A stretch of DNA of 13,715 nt, from assembly GCA_004554665.1 (NCBI GenBank), contig SFKY01000063.1, positions 1 to 13,715 on the forward strand, written 5' to 3'. This document shows, piece after piece, positions 5,810 to 13,196 of this stretch (positions are counted from its first letter, which is position 1; each line of letters begins with the position of its first letter). Below the pieces are notes generated by a model, which had not been told where the DNA came from, made no database searches, and saw only the letters and a list, made by a program, of their open reading frames with translations. Origin of the DNA: Bacteroidales bacterium (GTDB lineage: Bacteria; Bacteroidota; Bacteroidia; Bacteroidales; Bacteroidaceae). The position numbers and the translations under genes were made by a program.

Positions 5810-8203
5810 TCACTCCACACGGATGCTGTCCATGGGATTGGTCGTGGCCACGCGCCAGCACTGGGCAGCCACAGTGAGAAGCACCACGCTGCTCACGACA
5901 ATGAAGGCCAACGGGAAGAGCCACCAGTAGATGGGCGTATGCTCGGCAAAACCTTCGAGCCACAGGGAACCCATCCGATAGGCCACAGGAGCGGCAATCT
6001 GCATCGACACCACAAGCGGCCAGGCATAGCGGCCCATGAAGAGTGCCAGCACCTCGCCCACTGTGCTGCCCATCACCTTGCGGATGGCTACCTCACGGCG
6101 GCGATACTCCGTCTCGAACATCGTGAGGCAGAACACACCGATGAGCGTGATGAGGATGCAGAGCAGGGAACAGAGCTGTATCTGGCGGATGAAACCGTTT
6201 TCCTCCTCATAGGCGGTCTCCAGGCACTTGTCGAAGAAATGGACATCGGGAACAGGACCCTCGGAGAAACGGGCCACTACCTCCTCCACCTGACGGCGCG
6301 TCTGCCGCATGTCCACACCCGGAGCCACGCGCACCGACATCTTCTTGCAGGCCGTCCATCCGGCATAGCGAGGACCGAACACCACGAAGGCCATAGGAGA
6401 ATTGCTGTTGTCCATGCGGGTGGAGAAGATGCGCACATTCTTGCAGACACCCACTACGGGCAGGTCCCCGGATACAAGCAGCTGGTCCACCTTGACCCAA
6501 GGATAGGTCTGGATCATGGCTTCGTTGACGATATAGACATCGCCGTCCTGCTCGCGGAAGTCACGGCCTTCCACCACCTCTATGCCCCAGGTGCGCAAGA
6601 ACTTCCAGTCCACGGGTATGGCGGTAAAGTTGCACTTCTGGTCCCGGGGGCCTCTGCCCCATCCCATGCACAGGTCACCTTCTCCGAGGAAATTCATTGA
6701 ATAGGTCACAGAGGCCACACCGGGCAGTTTCTCCAGTTCCATGCGCAGCGAAGCGTGTTTCTCCACAGGCACCATGTCTGCCAGTTCAGCCACCAGGAGG
6801 CTGTCCTTGTCATAGCCGTAGGCGGAATGATAGATGTAGTGGCTCTGGCTGTAGATGATGCCAATGAAGGAAACCATCACCAGGGCCGCGCACAGTTGCA
6901 GGCCCACCAGCCATCCGCGCAACGTCCGTCCCTGCGGAGAGAGCCCTACACGCCCCCTCATGGCAGCGACAGGGGCAAACGAGGTGACATAGCGGGTACT
7001 GTAGGCTGTGGACAGGATGCCCACCACCACGGCCACACCCATCAGGACGGCCACAAGCAGCAAGTTGTCGGCCAGCTGGATGCTGCCCTTGAAAAGAGGA
7101 ACCACCGACCCCACCTTGCTGAACAGATGAACAAGGAAGAAGGCCAGCAATGCAGCCGCGAGGCTCACGGCCACCCCCTCGGCCAACAGCTGGACGCGCA
7201 GCCGCCAGAGGCTCTCTCCCATCACCCTGCGCAGAATGACGGAGCGCACCCGCATGGGAGCCTGTGCCATGGAAAAGTTGGCATAGTTGAGCACGCACAC
7301 CACGAACAGCAGTACCAGTGTGAACTCCAGCATATAGAGTGCCTTGCGGTTGCCCTTGTCCATCTCCGGGTCATGTCCGCTGAAATAGGTCTCATTCAGA
7401 GGGATTGCCTCGGCATGAAGTTTGGAGGCCTCATCCCTGTCCCCGTCCGAGAATTCCCTTCCGCCGGCAGAGGCCCAGAACTCATAGAAGCGCAACAGGC
7501 AATCATCCAGCAGGGTGGAAATCGACTCCACAGCCACATTTTCGCCCAGGCGGATGAAACAGTAGTAGTTCCAGTTGCCAATCTCGTACTGGTTCTCCGT
7601 TCCCATGCCCCTGTAGACGGCATTCTTGAGGATACAGTTGTCGGGAAAATCGCGGTACACCCCCTTCACCGTGACCGTGCGACGCTGTCCGCCGGAAAAT
7701 GCCATCTCCTGGCCGGCCACGTCCTCGCGCCCATAATATTTCATGGCCAGCGAGGCCGGGATGACAATGCCTGTGTCGGAAGGCTCGAAGGTGAGAGTGC
7801 CATCCACGCGCTGTGCGCCGAAAACCTCCAGGGTATGTCCGTTTTCCGCATAACAGGGCACACTGATGACGCTTCCGTCCTTGTCAGCCATCATGCACCC
7901 GTCCATCCTCAGATAGGCCACTTTCTCCACCTGCGGCAGTTCCGCAAGGTATTCACAGATGGGGCGTGCCAGCGAGGGACACCATTTGCCCTCTCCGAAC
8001 ATGCCGCATACATCCACACGACACACACGTCGGTAGTCCGGGATTCCGTGGTTGTACTGCGCACTGTAGATTACCTGCGTGAGCATGATATAGCCTCCCG
8101 CCACAGCCAGCACGATGCCCATGAAATTGAGCAGGCTGGCCACCATGTGGCGTCGTAACAAGTATAATAATGTCTTCATATCCTTCATGTGATTAGGGTT
8201 CAT
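5810..8203 (-). CDS. ABC exporter permease, FtsX/MacB type with two permease repeats
   Basis: This 797-residue inner-membrane protein has the eight-helix, two-repeat layout common in Bacteroidota: helix 1 near 23-44, a large periplasmic domain near 50-285, helices near 290-312, 340-360 and 380-400, a second repeat starting with a helix near 430-451, another periplasmic domain to about 675, and helices near 678-696, 725-745 and 759-780. RRREVAIRKVMGST at 701-714 is the FtsX-domain signature, and the protein ends NPMDSIRVE as relatives do. The first periplasmic domain is unusually cysteine-rich (C61, C66, C75, C83, C103, C117, C190, C215, C235). Its ATG overlaps the ATPase TAA by one base (TAATG), indicating coupling; ATGs at 8188 and 8179 are alternatives, the latter preceded by AAGGA. 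It is the last gene of the exporter operon. Confidence 0.92.
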   Translation of the reverse strand: MNPNHMKDMKTLLYLLRRHMVASLLNFMGIVLAVAGGYIMLTQVIYSAQYNHGIPDYRRVCRVDVCGMFGEGKWCPSLARPICEYLAELPQVEKVAYLRMDGCMMADKDGSVISVPCYAENGHTLEVFGAQRVDGTLTFEPSDTGIVIPASLAMKYYGREDVAGQEMAFSGGQRRTVTVKGVYRDFPDNCILKNAVYRGMGTENQYEIGNWNYYCFIRLGENVAVESISTLLDDCLLRFYEFWASAGGREFSDGDRDEASKLHAEAIPLNETYFSGHDPEMDKGNRKALYMLEFTLVLLFVVCVLNYANFSMAQAPMRVRSVILRRVMGESLWRLRVQLLAEGVAVSLAAALLAFFLVHLFSKVGSVVPLFKGSIQLADNLLLVAVLMGVAVVVGILSTAYSTRYVTSFAPVAAMRGRVGLSPQGRTLRGWLVGLQLCAALVMVSFIGIIYSQSHYIYHSAYGYDKDSLLVAELADMVPVEKHASLRMELEKLPGVASVTYSMNFLGEGDLCMGWGRGPRDQKCNFTAIPVDWKFLRTWGIEVVEGRDFREQDGDVYIVNEAMIQTYPWVKVDQLLVSGDLPVVGVCKNVRIFSTRMDNSNSPMAFVVFGPRYAGWTACKKMSVRVAPGVDMRQTRRQVEEVVARFSEGPVPDVHFFDKCLETAYEEENGFIRQIQLCSLLCILITLIGVFCLTMFETEYRRREVAIRKVMGSTVGEVLALFMGRYAWPLVVSMQIAAPVAYRMGSLWLEGFAEHTPIYWWLFPLAFIVVSSVVLLTVAAQCWRVATTNPMDSIRVE

Positions 8204-8877
8204 TACAGGACGGTATTCTCCACCACCTCGCCGTCGAAGAGATTGATGATACGGTCGGCATAGGCCGCATCGTGCTGCGAATGGGTCACCATCACGATGG
8301 TGCTGCCCTCGGCATGCAGGCTGGAGAGCAGTTCCATCACCTCCAGGCCGTTCTTGGAATCGAGGTTACCCGTAGGCTCGTCGGCCAGAATGAGCCTGGG
8401 TTTGCCCACCACGGCACGGGCAATGGCCACACGCTGCTGCTGGCCGCCCGAGAGCTGCTGCGGGTAATGTCCTGCCCGCTGGCTCAGGTTCACCTTGCGC
8501 AGGATTTCCAGCACACGCTCGCGGCGTTCCTTCCTGCCGATGCCCAGATAGCGCAGCTGCAGGTCGATGTTCTCCTCCACCGTGAGTTCCTCGATGAGGT
8601 TGAAACTCTGGAACACGAAACCGATGCGCCCCTTGCGGAAACGCGTGCGGTCCTTCTCGCGCAGATGACCCACCTCCTCGCCATCAAGGAAATAGTTGCC
8701 GCCAGTGGGGTTGTCGAGCAGCCCCAGGATGCTGAGCAGTGTGGACTTGCCACAGCCGCTGGGTCCCATGATGGCCACAAATTCACCGTCCTTCACTTCA
8801 ATGTTCACTCCGTTGAGTGCCGTGGTTTCCACCTCTTCCGTGCGGAATACCTTTGTCAAATTTTCAGTCCTTAGCAT
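8203..8877 (-). CDS. ABC transporter ATP-binding protein, LolD/MacB type
   Basis: This 224-residue ATPase powers the adjacent permease. Motifs are complete: Walker A GPSGCGKST at 38-46, Q-loop Gln90 in FVFQSFNL, signature LSGGQQQR at 142-149, Walker B LILADEP at 162-168 with catalytic Glu167, D-loop NLDS at 171-174, and switch His199. The RTEEVETTALNGVN segment is typical of the LolD/MacB group that works on lipoproteins, macrolides or peptides in the cell envelope. The frame is open to an ATG at 8898, but the ATG at 8877 (MLRTENLTKVF) is preferred. That start fits the family, and the extra seven residues would be encoded by the AT-rich leader element also found before the small gene at 1411. 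It follows the membrane fusion protein gene by 54 nt. Confidence 0.94.
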   Translation of the reverse strand: MLRTENLTKVFRTEEVETTALNGVNIEVKDGEFVAIMGPSGCGKSTLLSILGLLDNPTGGNYFLDGEEVGHLREKDRTRFRKGRIGFVFQSFNLIEELTVEENIDLQLRYLGIGRKERRERVLEILRKVNLSQRAGHYPQQLSGGQQQRVAIARAVVGKPRLILADEPTGNLDSKNGLEVMELLSSLHAEGSTIVMVTHSQHDAAYADRIINLFDGEVVENTVL

Positions 8878-8882
8878 AATCG

Positions 8883-8912
8883 TTGGTTCTATATACATTA
8901 ATTATTATATAT
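8883..8912 (-). repeat. AT-rich leader element, copy 2
   Basis: A 30-nt element 5 nt before the preferred ATPase start (8877), identical at 27 of 30 positions to 1420-1449. On the coding strand it includes ATAATAATTAATGTATATAG and then AACCAA. It lies in the only sizeable gap inside the efflux operon. The longer candidate start (8898) falls inside it, which argues that the shorter start is right. Confidence 0.55.
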
Positions 8913-8931
8913 TGCAGATGGAATGGGTGTC

Positions 8932-10182
8932 TCACCTGACCACCACTTTCTCGTTGTCGCCAAATGGCTCGTAGCCGCTGGTTATCACCTGTTCGTCCGG
9001 TTCCAGTCCGCTGAGCACCTCATAATACTGTGCGTTTTGGCGTCCGATGCTGATGGTGCGGCGGTAGGCCGTGTGGCCCTGCTTGTCGAACACGAAGATC
9101 CAGTTGCCGCCCGTGCTCTGGAAGAAGGTGCCGCGCGGCACCATGATGGCCGTCTCGGGCTTGCCCAGTTCCAGGTTGAGGTAGAAGGTCTGCCCGATGC
9201 GCAGATTGTCCGGGCGACCGTCCTGGAAGACCAGATCGGTGCGGAACTTGCCATCTCTCACCTCGGGGTATACCTTTCGCACACGCAGGGTGTAGGTGGT
9301 GTCGCCGCGCTCCAGTGTGGCCGTCAGCCCCGTACGCACACGGTCGATATAGTGCTCGTCAATATAGGCCTCCACCTTGAAGTCGCTCAGGTCGTTGATC
9401 TGCCCCACCTTGAAGCCGGCCGCAATGCTTTGCCCCAGTTCCACATTGAGCAGTCCCAGTTCGCCGTCGATGAGGGATCGCACCTCCAGCCGGTCCCGCC
9501 TTTCGCGCACCAGCAGCACATTGCGCCGCATGTTCTCCAGGTTGTCCTCCATCTGGTCCATCTGCACCGACCGGTAGATGCTGTCCTGCTGCAAGCGCTG
9601 TTGCACCAGCTCGTACTTCTGGCGTGCCAGTTCATAGTCCTCACGGCTCTGCAGATACTCCTCGCGGCTCATGAGCCGACTGGCATAGAGGCGTTCGCGC
9701 TGCTTCATGGCACGCTCCCTGCGCTGCATGTCAGTGGCCAGCGTTACCAGTTCGGTACGGTTGGACAGACGGTCCTGCTGCATGGCCACCTGGGTGTTGC
9801 GCAGCAGGTTCTGCTTCTCGGCCAGTTCGGCCTCGGCAGTGAGAATCTGCAGGTCGAGTTGGCTGTTCGACAAGCGCAGAATGACATCGCCCTTCTTCAC
9901 CCTCGTGCCTTCCTCCACCACCTTCTCCCTGACGATGCCGCCCTCCTCGGGCGAGAGCTGCACCACCTGGATGGGCACCACCCGTCCGCTCACACGCACA
10001 TAGTCGTAAAACTGGTCCTTCACCACGGTGCTCACCGTAATCATGTCCTTTTCCACTCTCACCGTGCTGGCATGGTTGCCCAGCACCAGCCACAGCAGCG
10101 ACAGCAACACCAGGCCACCTGCCACTACATACGGCACATGTTTGGGGCGCAGCCCCTTCTTCTTTTCTATTCTTCTGTCCAT
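8932..10182 (-). CDS. Periplasmic membrane fusion (adaptor) protein, HlyD/MacA-like
   Basis: This 416-residue adaptor would link the inner-membrane ABC permease to the TolC-like channel. A short basic cytoplasmic tail (MDRRIEKKKG) precedes one membrane helix at about 16-35. A first half of a lipoyl/biotinyl-like domain lies near 72-105 (PEEGGIVREKVVEEGTRVKKGD), a long coiled-coil hairpin near 110-232, the second lipoyl half near 233-262 (SLIDGELGLLNVELGQSI), a beta-barrel near 268-345, and a membrane-proximal domain to the end with SGLEPDEQVITSG. This order matches MacA and related adaptors. The ATG overlaps the end of the TolC-like gene by 16 bp, with AAAGG about 10 nt upstream, so translation is probably coupled. 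Confidence 0.93.
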   Translation of the reverse strand: MDRRIEKKKGLRPKHVPYVVAGGLVLLSLLWLVLGNHASTVRVEKDMITVSTVVKDQFYDYVRVSGRVVPIQVVQLSPEEGGIVREKVVEEGTRVKKGDVILRLSNSQLDLQILTAEAELAEKQNLLRNTQVAMQQDRLSNRTELVTLATDMQRRERAMKQRERLYASRLMSREEYLQSREDYELARQKYELVQQRLQQDSIYRSVQMDQMEDNLENMRRNVLLVRERRDRLEVRSLIDGELGLLNVELGQSIAAGFKVGQINDLSDFKVEAYIDEHYIDRVRTGLTATLERGDTTYTLRVRKVYPEVRDGKFRTDLVFQDGRPDNLRIGQTFYLNLELGKPETAIMVPRGTFFQSTGGNWIFVFDKQGHTAYRRTISIGRQNAQYYEVLSGLEPDEQVITSGYEPFGDNEKVVVR

Positions 10183-11495
10183 AACGGCATACCTTTATAA
10201 TAATTGAGAATTCTTGTCAGATAATAGTTCTGCAGGCGGCTCTGCAGCAGCTGGGCACGACTCTGCAGGAGCGTCACCGCCGCCGTCTGCACTTCGATGG
10301 CCGAGGCCAGCCCCTCTTCATACTTTTGCCGGGTGAGGCGCGAAGCCACACTGTCGGCCTCCACCCGTGCGGCGGTCTTCTGCAGTTCCTTGCAGCTGTT
10401 GCGCTGGTCCGTTGTGGTCTGCTCGATGAGCACACGCAAGTCGTCCTGCCGCTGTCCCAGTGTTTCCTGTGCACGCGCCACATTGTTGCGCTGCCGCCGC
10501 AGATTGGCCAGCAGGCCCAGGCGGTTGAAGACGGGGATGCTGAGCGTGGCATAGACGTGTTCGCCCCGGTTGTTGCGGAACTGACCGCCGAAGCCGGTGG
10601 TCCCCCTGGCACCAACCTGCCGATAGTAGCTGGTGGAGATACCCGCGCCCACCGACAGCGAAGGGAAAAAGGCCCCGCGGGCCGAACGGAGGCCCAGGCG
10701 TGCCACCTTCAGGCTGTACCCGGCCATCAGCACCGACGGGTTCCACCCACATGCCTGGGCATACAGTTCCCCGACCCGACAGACGGTGAGGGGCGACGTA
10801 GGCACAGCGGCAGTGTCGAGTTGCAGCGGCTCGTCCACGGGATAGTTCATCAGCGTCTTCAGCGCAAGCAGGGCATTGGAGAGCAGGCCCTCCTGCCGTG
10901 TCACCTCGCAGTCGTCCGATGAGTAGGAGGCACGGATCTGTGCCGTGTCGGCCTCGCTGCGGAGCCCCACCTCAGCCATGGCACGCGACTGCACCAGCAG
11001 TGCCATGCTCTCCTCGCGTTTCTGTCGGGCCAGCCGGAGCGCACCCGTCTGGTAAACGGCATCTACATACTGCTTGAGCACCTGCTGAGCCACCTGCTCC
11101 TGCTGGGCCAGTACCCCCTGGCGTCCCAGGAGCACCGAGACACGTGCGGCATGAAGATCATTGTAGCGCTGCAGGCCGTCAAACACGGGGATGGAAGCCG
11201 AAAGGCCGTAACTGTTGTAGAGCGTGCTCACGGTGGTGTAGGTATTGGTCTCGGGGTCGATGGCACGCCCGAAGTTCACCTGACCGCCCACACTTCCTCC
11301 CACCGAAGGCAGGAAAGCGCCTGCTGCCCGCATGCGTTCCGTTTCGTAGTCCGCTAGGGTGAGTTTGCTTGCACGCACGCTGCGGTTGTGCTCCACGGCA
11401 TACTGCATGCACTGGTCGGCGGTCCACACGCGCTGTGCCGGGGCAGTGGCTACCAAAGAGGCCCACACCACAAATAGATTAAGTGTCCGTTTCAT
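10167..11495 (-). CDS. TolC-like outer membrane efflux protein
   Basis: The 442-residue precursor starts MKRTLNLFVVWASLVATAPA, a clear signal peptide probably cut near residue 20-21. Two homologous repeats are visible: FLPSVGGSVG with IPVFDGLQRYNDL near 61-114, and AFFPSLSVGAG with SIPVFNRLGLLANL near 275-332. Each is followed by long helical, Gln/Arg/Ala-rich coiled-coil stretches. That is the TolC pattern: a trimeric outer-membrane barrel with a periplasmic alpha-helical tunnel. FGRAIDPETNTYTT near 75-88 is typical of Bacteroidota members. The frame stays open upstream to 11687, but that extension crosses the promoter and would bury the signal peptide, so the ATG at 11495 is used. It is the first gene of the efflux operon. 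Confidence 0.94.
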   Translation of the reverse strand: MKRTLNLFVVWASLVATAPAQRVWTADQCMQYAVEHNRSVRASKLTLADYETERMRAAGAFLPSVGGSVGGQVNFGRAIDPETNTYTTVSTLYNSYGLSASIPVFDGLQRYNDLHAARVSVLLGRQGVLAQQEQVAQQVLKQYVDAVYQTGALRLARQKREESMALLVQSRAMAEVGLRSEADTAQIRASYSSDDCEVTRQEGLLSNALLALKTLMNYPVDEPLQLDTAAVPTSPLTVCRVGELYAQACGWNPSVLMAGYSLKVARLGLRSARGAFFPSLSVGAGISTSYYRQVGARGTTGFGGQFRNNRGEHVYATLSIPVFNRLGLLANLRRQRNNVARAQETLGQRQDDLRVLIEQTTTDQRNSCKELQKTAARVEADSVASRLTRQKYEEGLASAIEVQTAAVTLLQSRAQLLQSRLQNYYLTRILNYYKGMPLWTEE

Positions 11496-11530
11496 TGTCG
11501 TTTGTCCGTAGAATGATTGTTTTTGTACGG

Positions 11531-11562
11531 CAAAGTTACGCCTCCTCCTCTTCATCACCAAG
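11531..11562 (-). promoter_or_regulatory. Promoter of the efflux operon
   Basis: On the minus strand, CTTG (complement of 11559-11562), a 20-nt spacer and TAACTTTG (complement of 11531-11538) match the Bacteroidota consensus with one mismatch in the -33 box. The inferred start near 11524 leaves about 29 nt of leader before the ATG at 11495. This is a housekeeping-type promoter; I see no sigma-54 (GG-N10-GC with TTGC) site. Confidence 0.65.
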
Positions 11563-11609
11563 AAAAAAACGGGTCGCAGACCTTCCCGCACAAAATAATT
11601 CTTCCATAT

Positions 11610-11626
11610 TGTATGAAAATCATACA
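11610..11626. promoter_or_regulatory. Palindrome, candidate operator in the divergent promoter region
   Basis: TGTATGA-AAA-TCATACA is a perfect 7-3-7 inverted repeat between the efflux and two-component promoters. Its centre lies about 55 bp upstream of the inferred regulator-gene transcript start and about 94 bp upstream of the efflux start. Fis-type helix-turn-helix regulators bind as dimers, so the neighbouring response regulator is the obvious candidate ligand; this is inference. Confidence 0.45.
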
Positions 11627-11658
11627 CTCCCCCGTGCCGCTGTCCCGAATAATATGCG

Positions 11659-11666
11659 TAACTTTG
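11659..11666 (+). promoter_or_regulatory. -7 box of the two-component operon
   Basis: TAACTTTG matches TAnnTTTG and lies 28 nt before the ATG at 11695. It is embedded in GCGTAACTTTGC, a 12-mer also present at the divergent efflux promoter. No TTTG-like -33 box is found 19-21 nt upstream, which would suit a promoter needing an activator. Confidence 0.55.
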
Positions 11667-11694
11667 CACCGCATACAAAAAACACAACGCCTAT

Positions 11695-12219
11695 ATGGAC
11701 AAATACGGAAAACTACTGGCAGTAGACGACAATCCAGCCATCCTCACCGCCCTGAGGCTGTGTCTGGGAGGCGCATTCGAGGGTGTGGTCGCCCTCAGCG
11801 ACCCGGCGAAGATACTGTCCGTCATGGAGCGGGAGAACATCAGCGTGGTGCTGCTCGACATGAATTTCACGCTCGGCATGAACACCGGGCACGACGGACT
11901 GCTGTGGCTACGCACCATCCGAAAGAAATTTCCCCACATACCCGTAGTGCTGCTCACTGCCTACGGCGACATCGGTCTGGCCGTAAAAGGGATGAAGGAG
12001 GGAGCGGCCGACTTTGTGACAAAACCGTGGGACAACAACAAGCTCCTCGGCATCCTGCGGGAGGCCGTCGAGCGTAGCCGCAAGGTAGCGCCCCTGGACG
12101 AGGTGACCATGGACTATGTGCACAAGGTGGTGGAGCGTTGCGACGGCAATATCAGCGAAGCCGCCAAACTGCTGGGCATCACACGGCAGACACTCTATGC
12201 AAAAATAAAAAGAACATGA
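11695..12219 (+). CDS. Response regulator: receiver plus Fis-type HTH, no AAA+ domain
   Basis: This 174-residue DNA-binding regulator has a receiver domain at about 5-125 with acidic pocket D11/D12, phospho-acceptor D55 (VVLLDMNF), T88 (LLTAYGD) and K110 (FVTKPWD). A linker of about 20-25 residues leads straight into a Fis-type helix-turn-helix at about 136-173 (GNISEAAKLLGITRQTLYAK). The receiver resembles that of Bacteroidota NtrC-like sigma-54 activators, but the roughly 230-residue AAA+ ATPase that should sit between the two domains is absent. The frame is continuous, so this is not a frameshift. The architecture resembles RegA/PrrA/ActR. Without AAA+ it cannot remodel sigma-54 RNA polymerase and presumably acts on ordinary promoters. 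It is coupled to the kinase by an ATGA overlap and is divergent from the efflux operon, its likely target. Confidence 0.9.
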   Translation: MDKYGKLLAVDDNPAILTALRLCLGGAFEGVVALSDPAKILSVMERENISVVLLDMNFTLGMNTGHDGLLWLRTIRKKFPHIPVVLLTAYGDIGLAVKGMKEGAADFVTKPWDNNKLLGILREAVERSRKVAPLDEVTMDYVHKVVERCDGNISEAAKLLGITRQTLYAKIKRT

Positions 12220-13088
12220 CCCTCACGCTCACACCCCTTCATCTAGGACTCCTGCTGGCCGCCGCCCTGGCTGCTGCAGGCTACCTCGCGCACCACCAGC
12301 GCAGGCTCAAGCGCCGCGCCCATCTGATGCGCGAAGCTATGCGCAACCACGATTTCACCTTCAGCCTCCCCATTGTGGGCTGGATGCCGGGCGAACGAGC
12401 CCTGCTGCGCACGCTCAACGAGCTGGGGCAGGACATACGCATACTGGTGGCCCGCAACGAGGTGGAATCCTGGCAGCGCCTCACGCGCGTGCTCACCCAT
12501 GAAATAATGAATGCCACAGCCCCCATCTGCAGCATCAGCCAGGCTCTGCTGGAGAATCCGCCCGCAAAGGCCTCGGACTACGGGGAAGGCATCCTCACCA
12601 TCCACGACATGTCGCACCACCTCTTCACCTTCGTGGAGAACTACCGCAAGCTCACACAGATGCAGCGACCCGTGCGCACAGCCGTGGACCTCAGCACCTT
12701 TGCAGCCAGGATGCAGGCCACCCATCCTTCCCTCACGTGGAAGACAGAGATTCCCCGGGCCACCATGGTGCACACCGACGAGCAGATGCTCACCCAGGTG
12801 GTGCTCAATCTGGTGAAGAACGCCGTGGAAGCCGGTGCCACCGCCGTCTGCCTCCAGTGGACCGGCAGTTCCCTGCTGGTGAGCAACAACGGCCGGAACA
12901 TCCCCGCCGAGGTGGCCCGCAACATCTTCATCCCCTTCTTCACCACCAAATCCCAAGGCTCAGGCATCGGCCTTCCCCTCTCGCGCCAGCTCATGATCCA
13001 CCAAGGCGGCGACCTCACCCTCCTGGACACTCCCGTGGCAGGCTACCACGTCGGCTTCTGCATATCGTTTGGGGAACAGGGGGAGTGA
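12216..13088 (+). CDS. Sensor histidine kinase, compact, one membrane helix
   Basis: The 290-residue kinase has one N-terminal membrane helix (LGLLLAAALAAAGYLA, about 10-25) and then a cytoplasmic segment. The H-box WQRLTRVLTHEIMNATAPI has phospho-acceptor His95, and a GHKL ATPase domain follows with N-box QVVLNLVKNAVEAG (Asn202), IFIPFFTTKSQGSGIGLPLS (F and G2 boxes, 237-256) and a short C-terminal tail. The G1 box reads NNGRNIP where most kinases have DxGxG, so the usual Asp is Asn. There is no periplasmic, PAS or HAMP domain that I can recognise, so the signal may be sensed in the membrane or through residues 30-85. The frame is open back to 12138, but the ATG at 12216 overlaps the regulator TGA (ATGA) and begins the hydrophobic segment, so it is preferred. 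Confidence 0.91.
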   Translation: MTLTLTPLHLGLLLAAALAAAGYLAHHQRRLKRRAHLMREAMRNHDFTFSLPIVGWMPGERALLRTLNELGQDIRILVARNEVESWQRLTRVLTHEIMNATAPICSISQALLENPPAKASDYGEGILTIHDMSHHLFTFVENYRKLTQMQRPVRTAVDLSTFAARMQATHPSLTWKTEIPRATMVHTDEQMLTQVVLNLVKNAVEAGATAVCLQWTGSSLLVSNNGRNIPAEVARNIFIPFFTTKSQGSGIGLPLSRQLMIHQGGDLTLLDTPVAGYHVGFCISFGEQGE

Positions 13089-13140
13089 GGGGGTCTGCGC
13101 TTCCGGCCGCCAGACAATGCCCATGCCGAGCGCATAAATT

Positions 13141-13177
13141 AATTGGGGACATTGAAGTGTTTCCAATGTCCCCAATT
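13141..13177. terminator. Perfect 14-bp hairpin between convergent genes
   Basis: AATTGGGGACATTG (13141-13154) and CAATGTCCCCAATT (13164-13177) pair perfectly around a 9-nt loop, AAGTGTTTC. It lies between the kinase gene and the converging PI-PLC-like gene, so a bidirectional terminator is likely. The stem carries its own A/T ends rather than a U-run. It could also be a member of a dispersed palindrome family. Confidence 0.6.
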
Positions 13178-13196
13178 GTGCTATAGGATGTGCCGG

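Noticed and set aside
6755..8158. A 467-codon open frame on the plus strand
   Set aside because: It is fully antisense to the efflux permease, is rich in His/Gln with no domain or membrane pattern, and is a typical shadow frame of a GC-rich gene.
8923..10200. A 425-codon open frame on the plus strand
   Set aside because: It is antisense to the membrane fusion protein gene, whose domains are clear. The antisense frame shows His/Leu-rich shadow composition and no recognisable family.
11496..11687. N-terminal extension of the TolC-like protein by 64 residues
   Set aside because: It would run through the promoter boxes and place a clear signal peptide in the middle of the protein.
11496..11694. 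A sigma-54 promoter in the efflux/two-component intergenic region
   Set aside because: I looked for GG-N10-GC with TTGC on both strands and found no acceptable match, while TAnnTTTG boxes are present in both directions.
12138..12215. N-terminal extension of the histidine kinase
   Set aside because: It lies inside the response regulator gene in another frame; the ATG at 12216 gives a standard ATGA overlap and a sensible membrane-anchored N-terminus.
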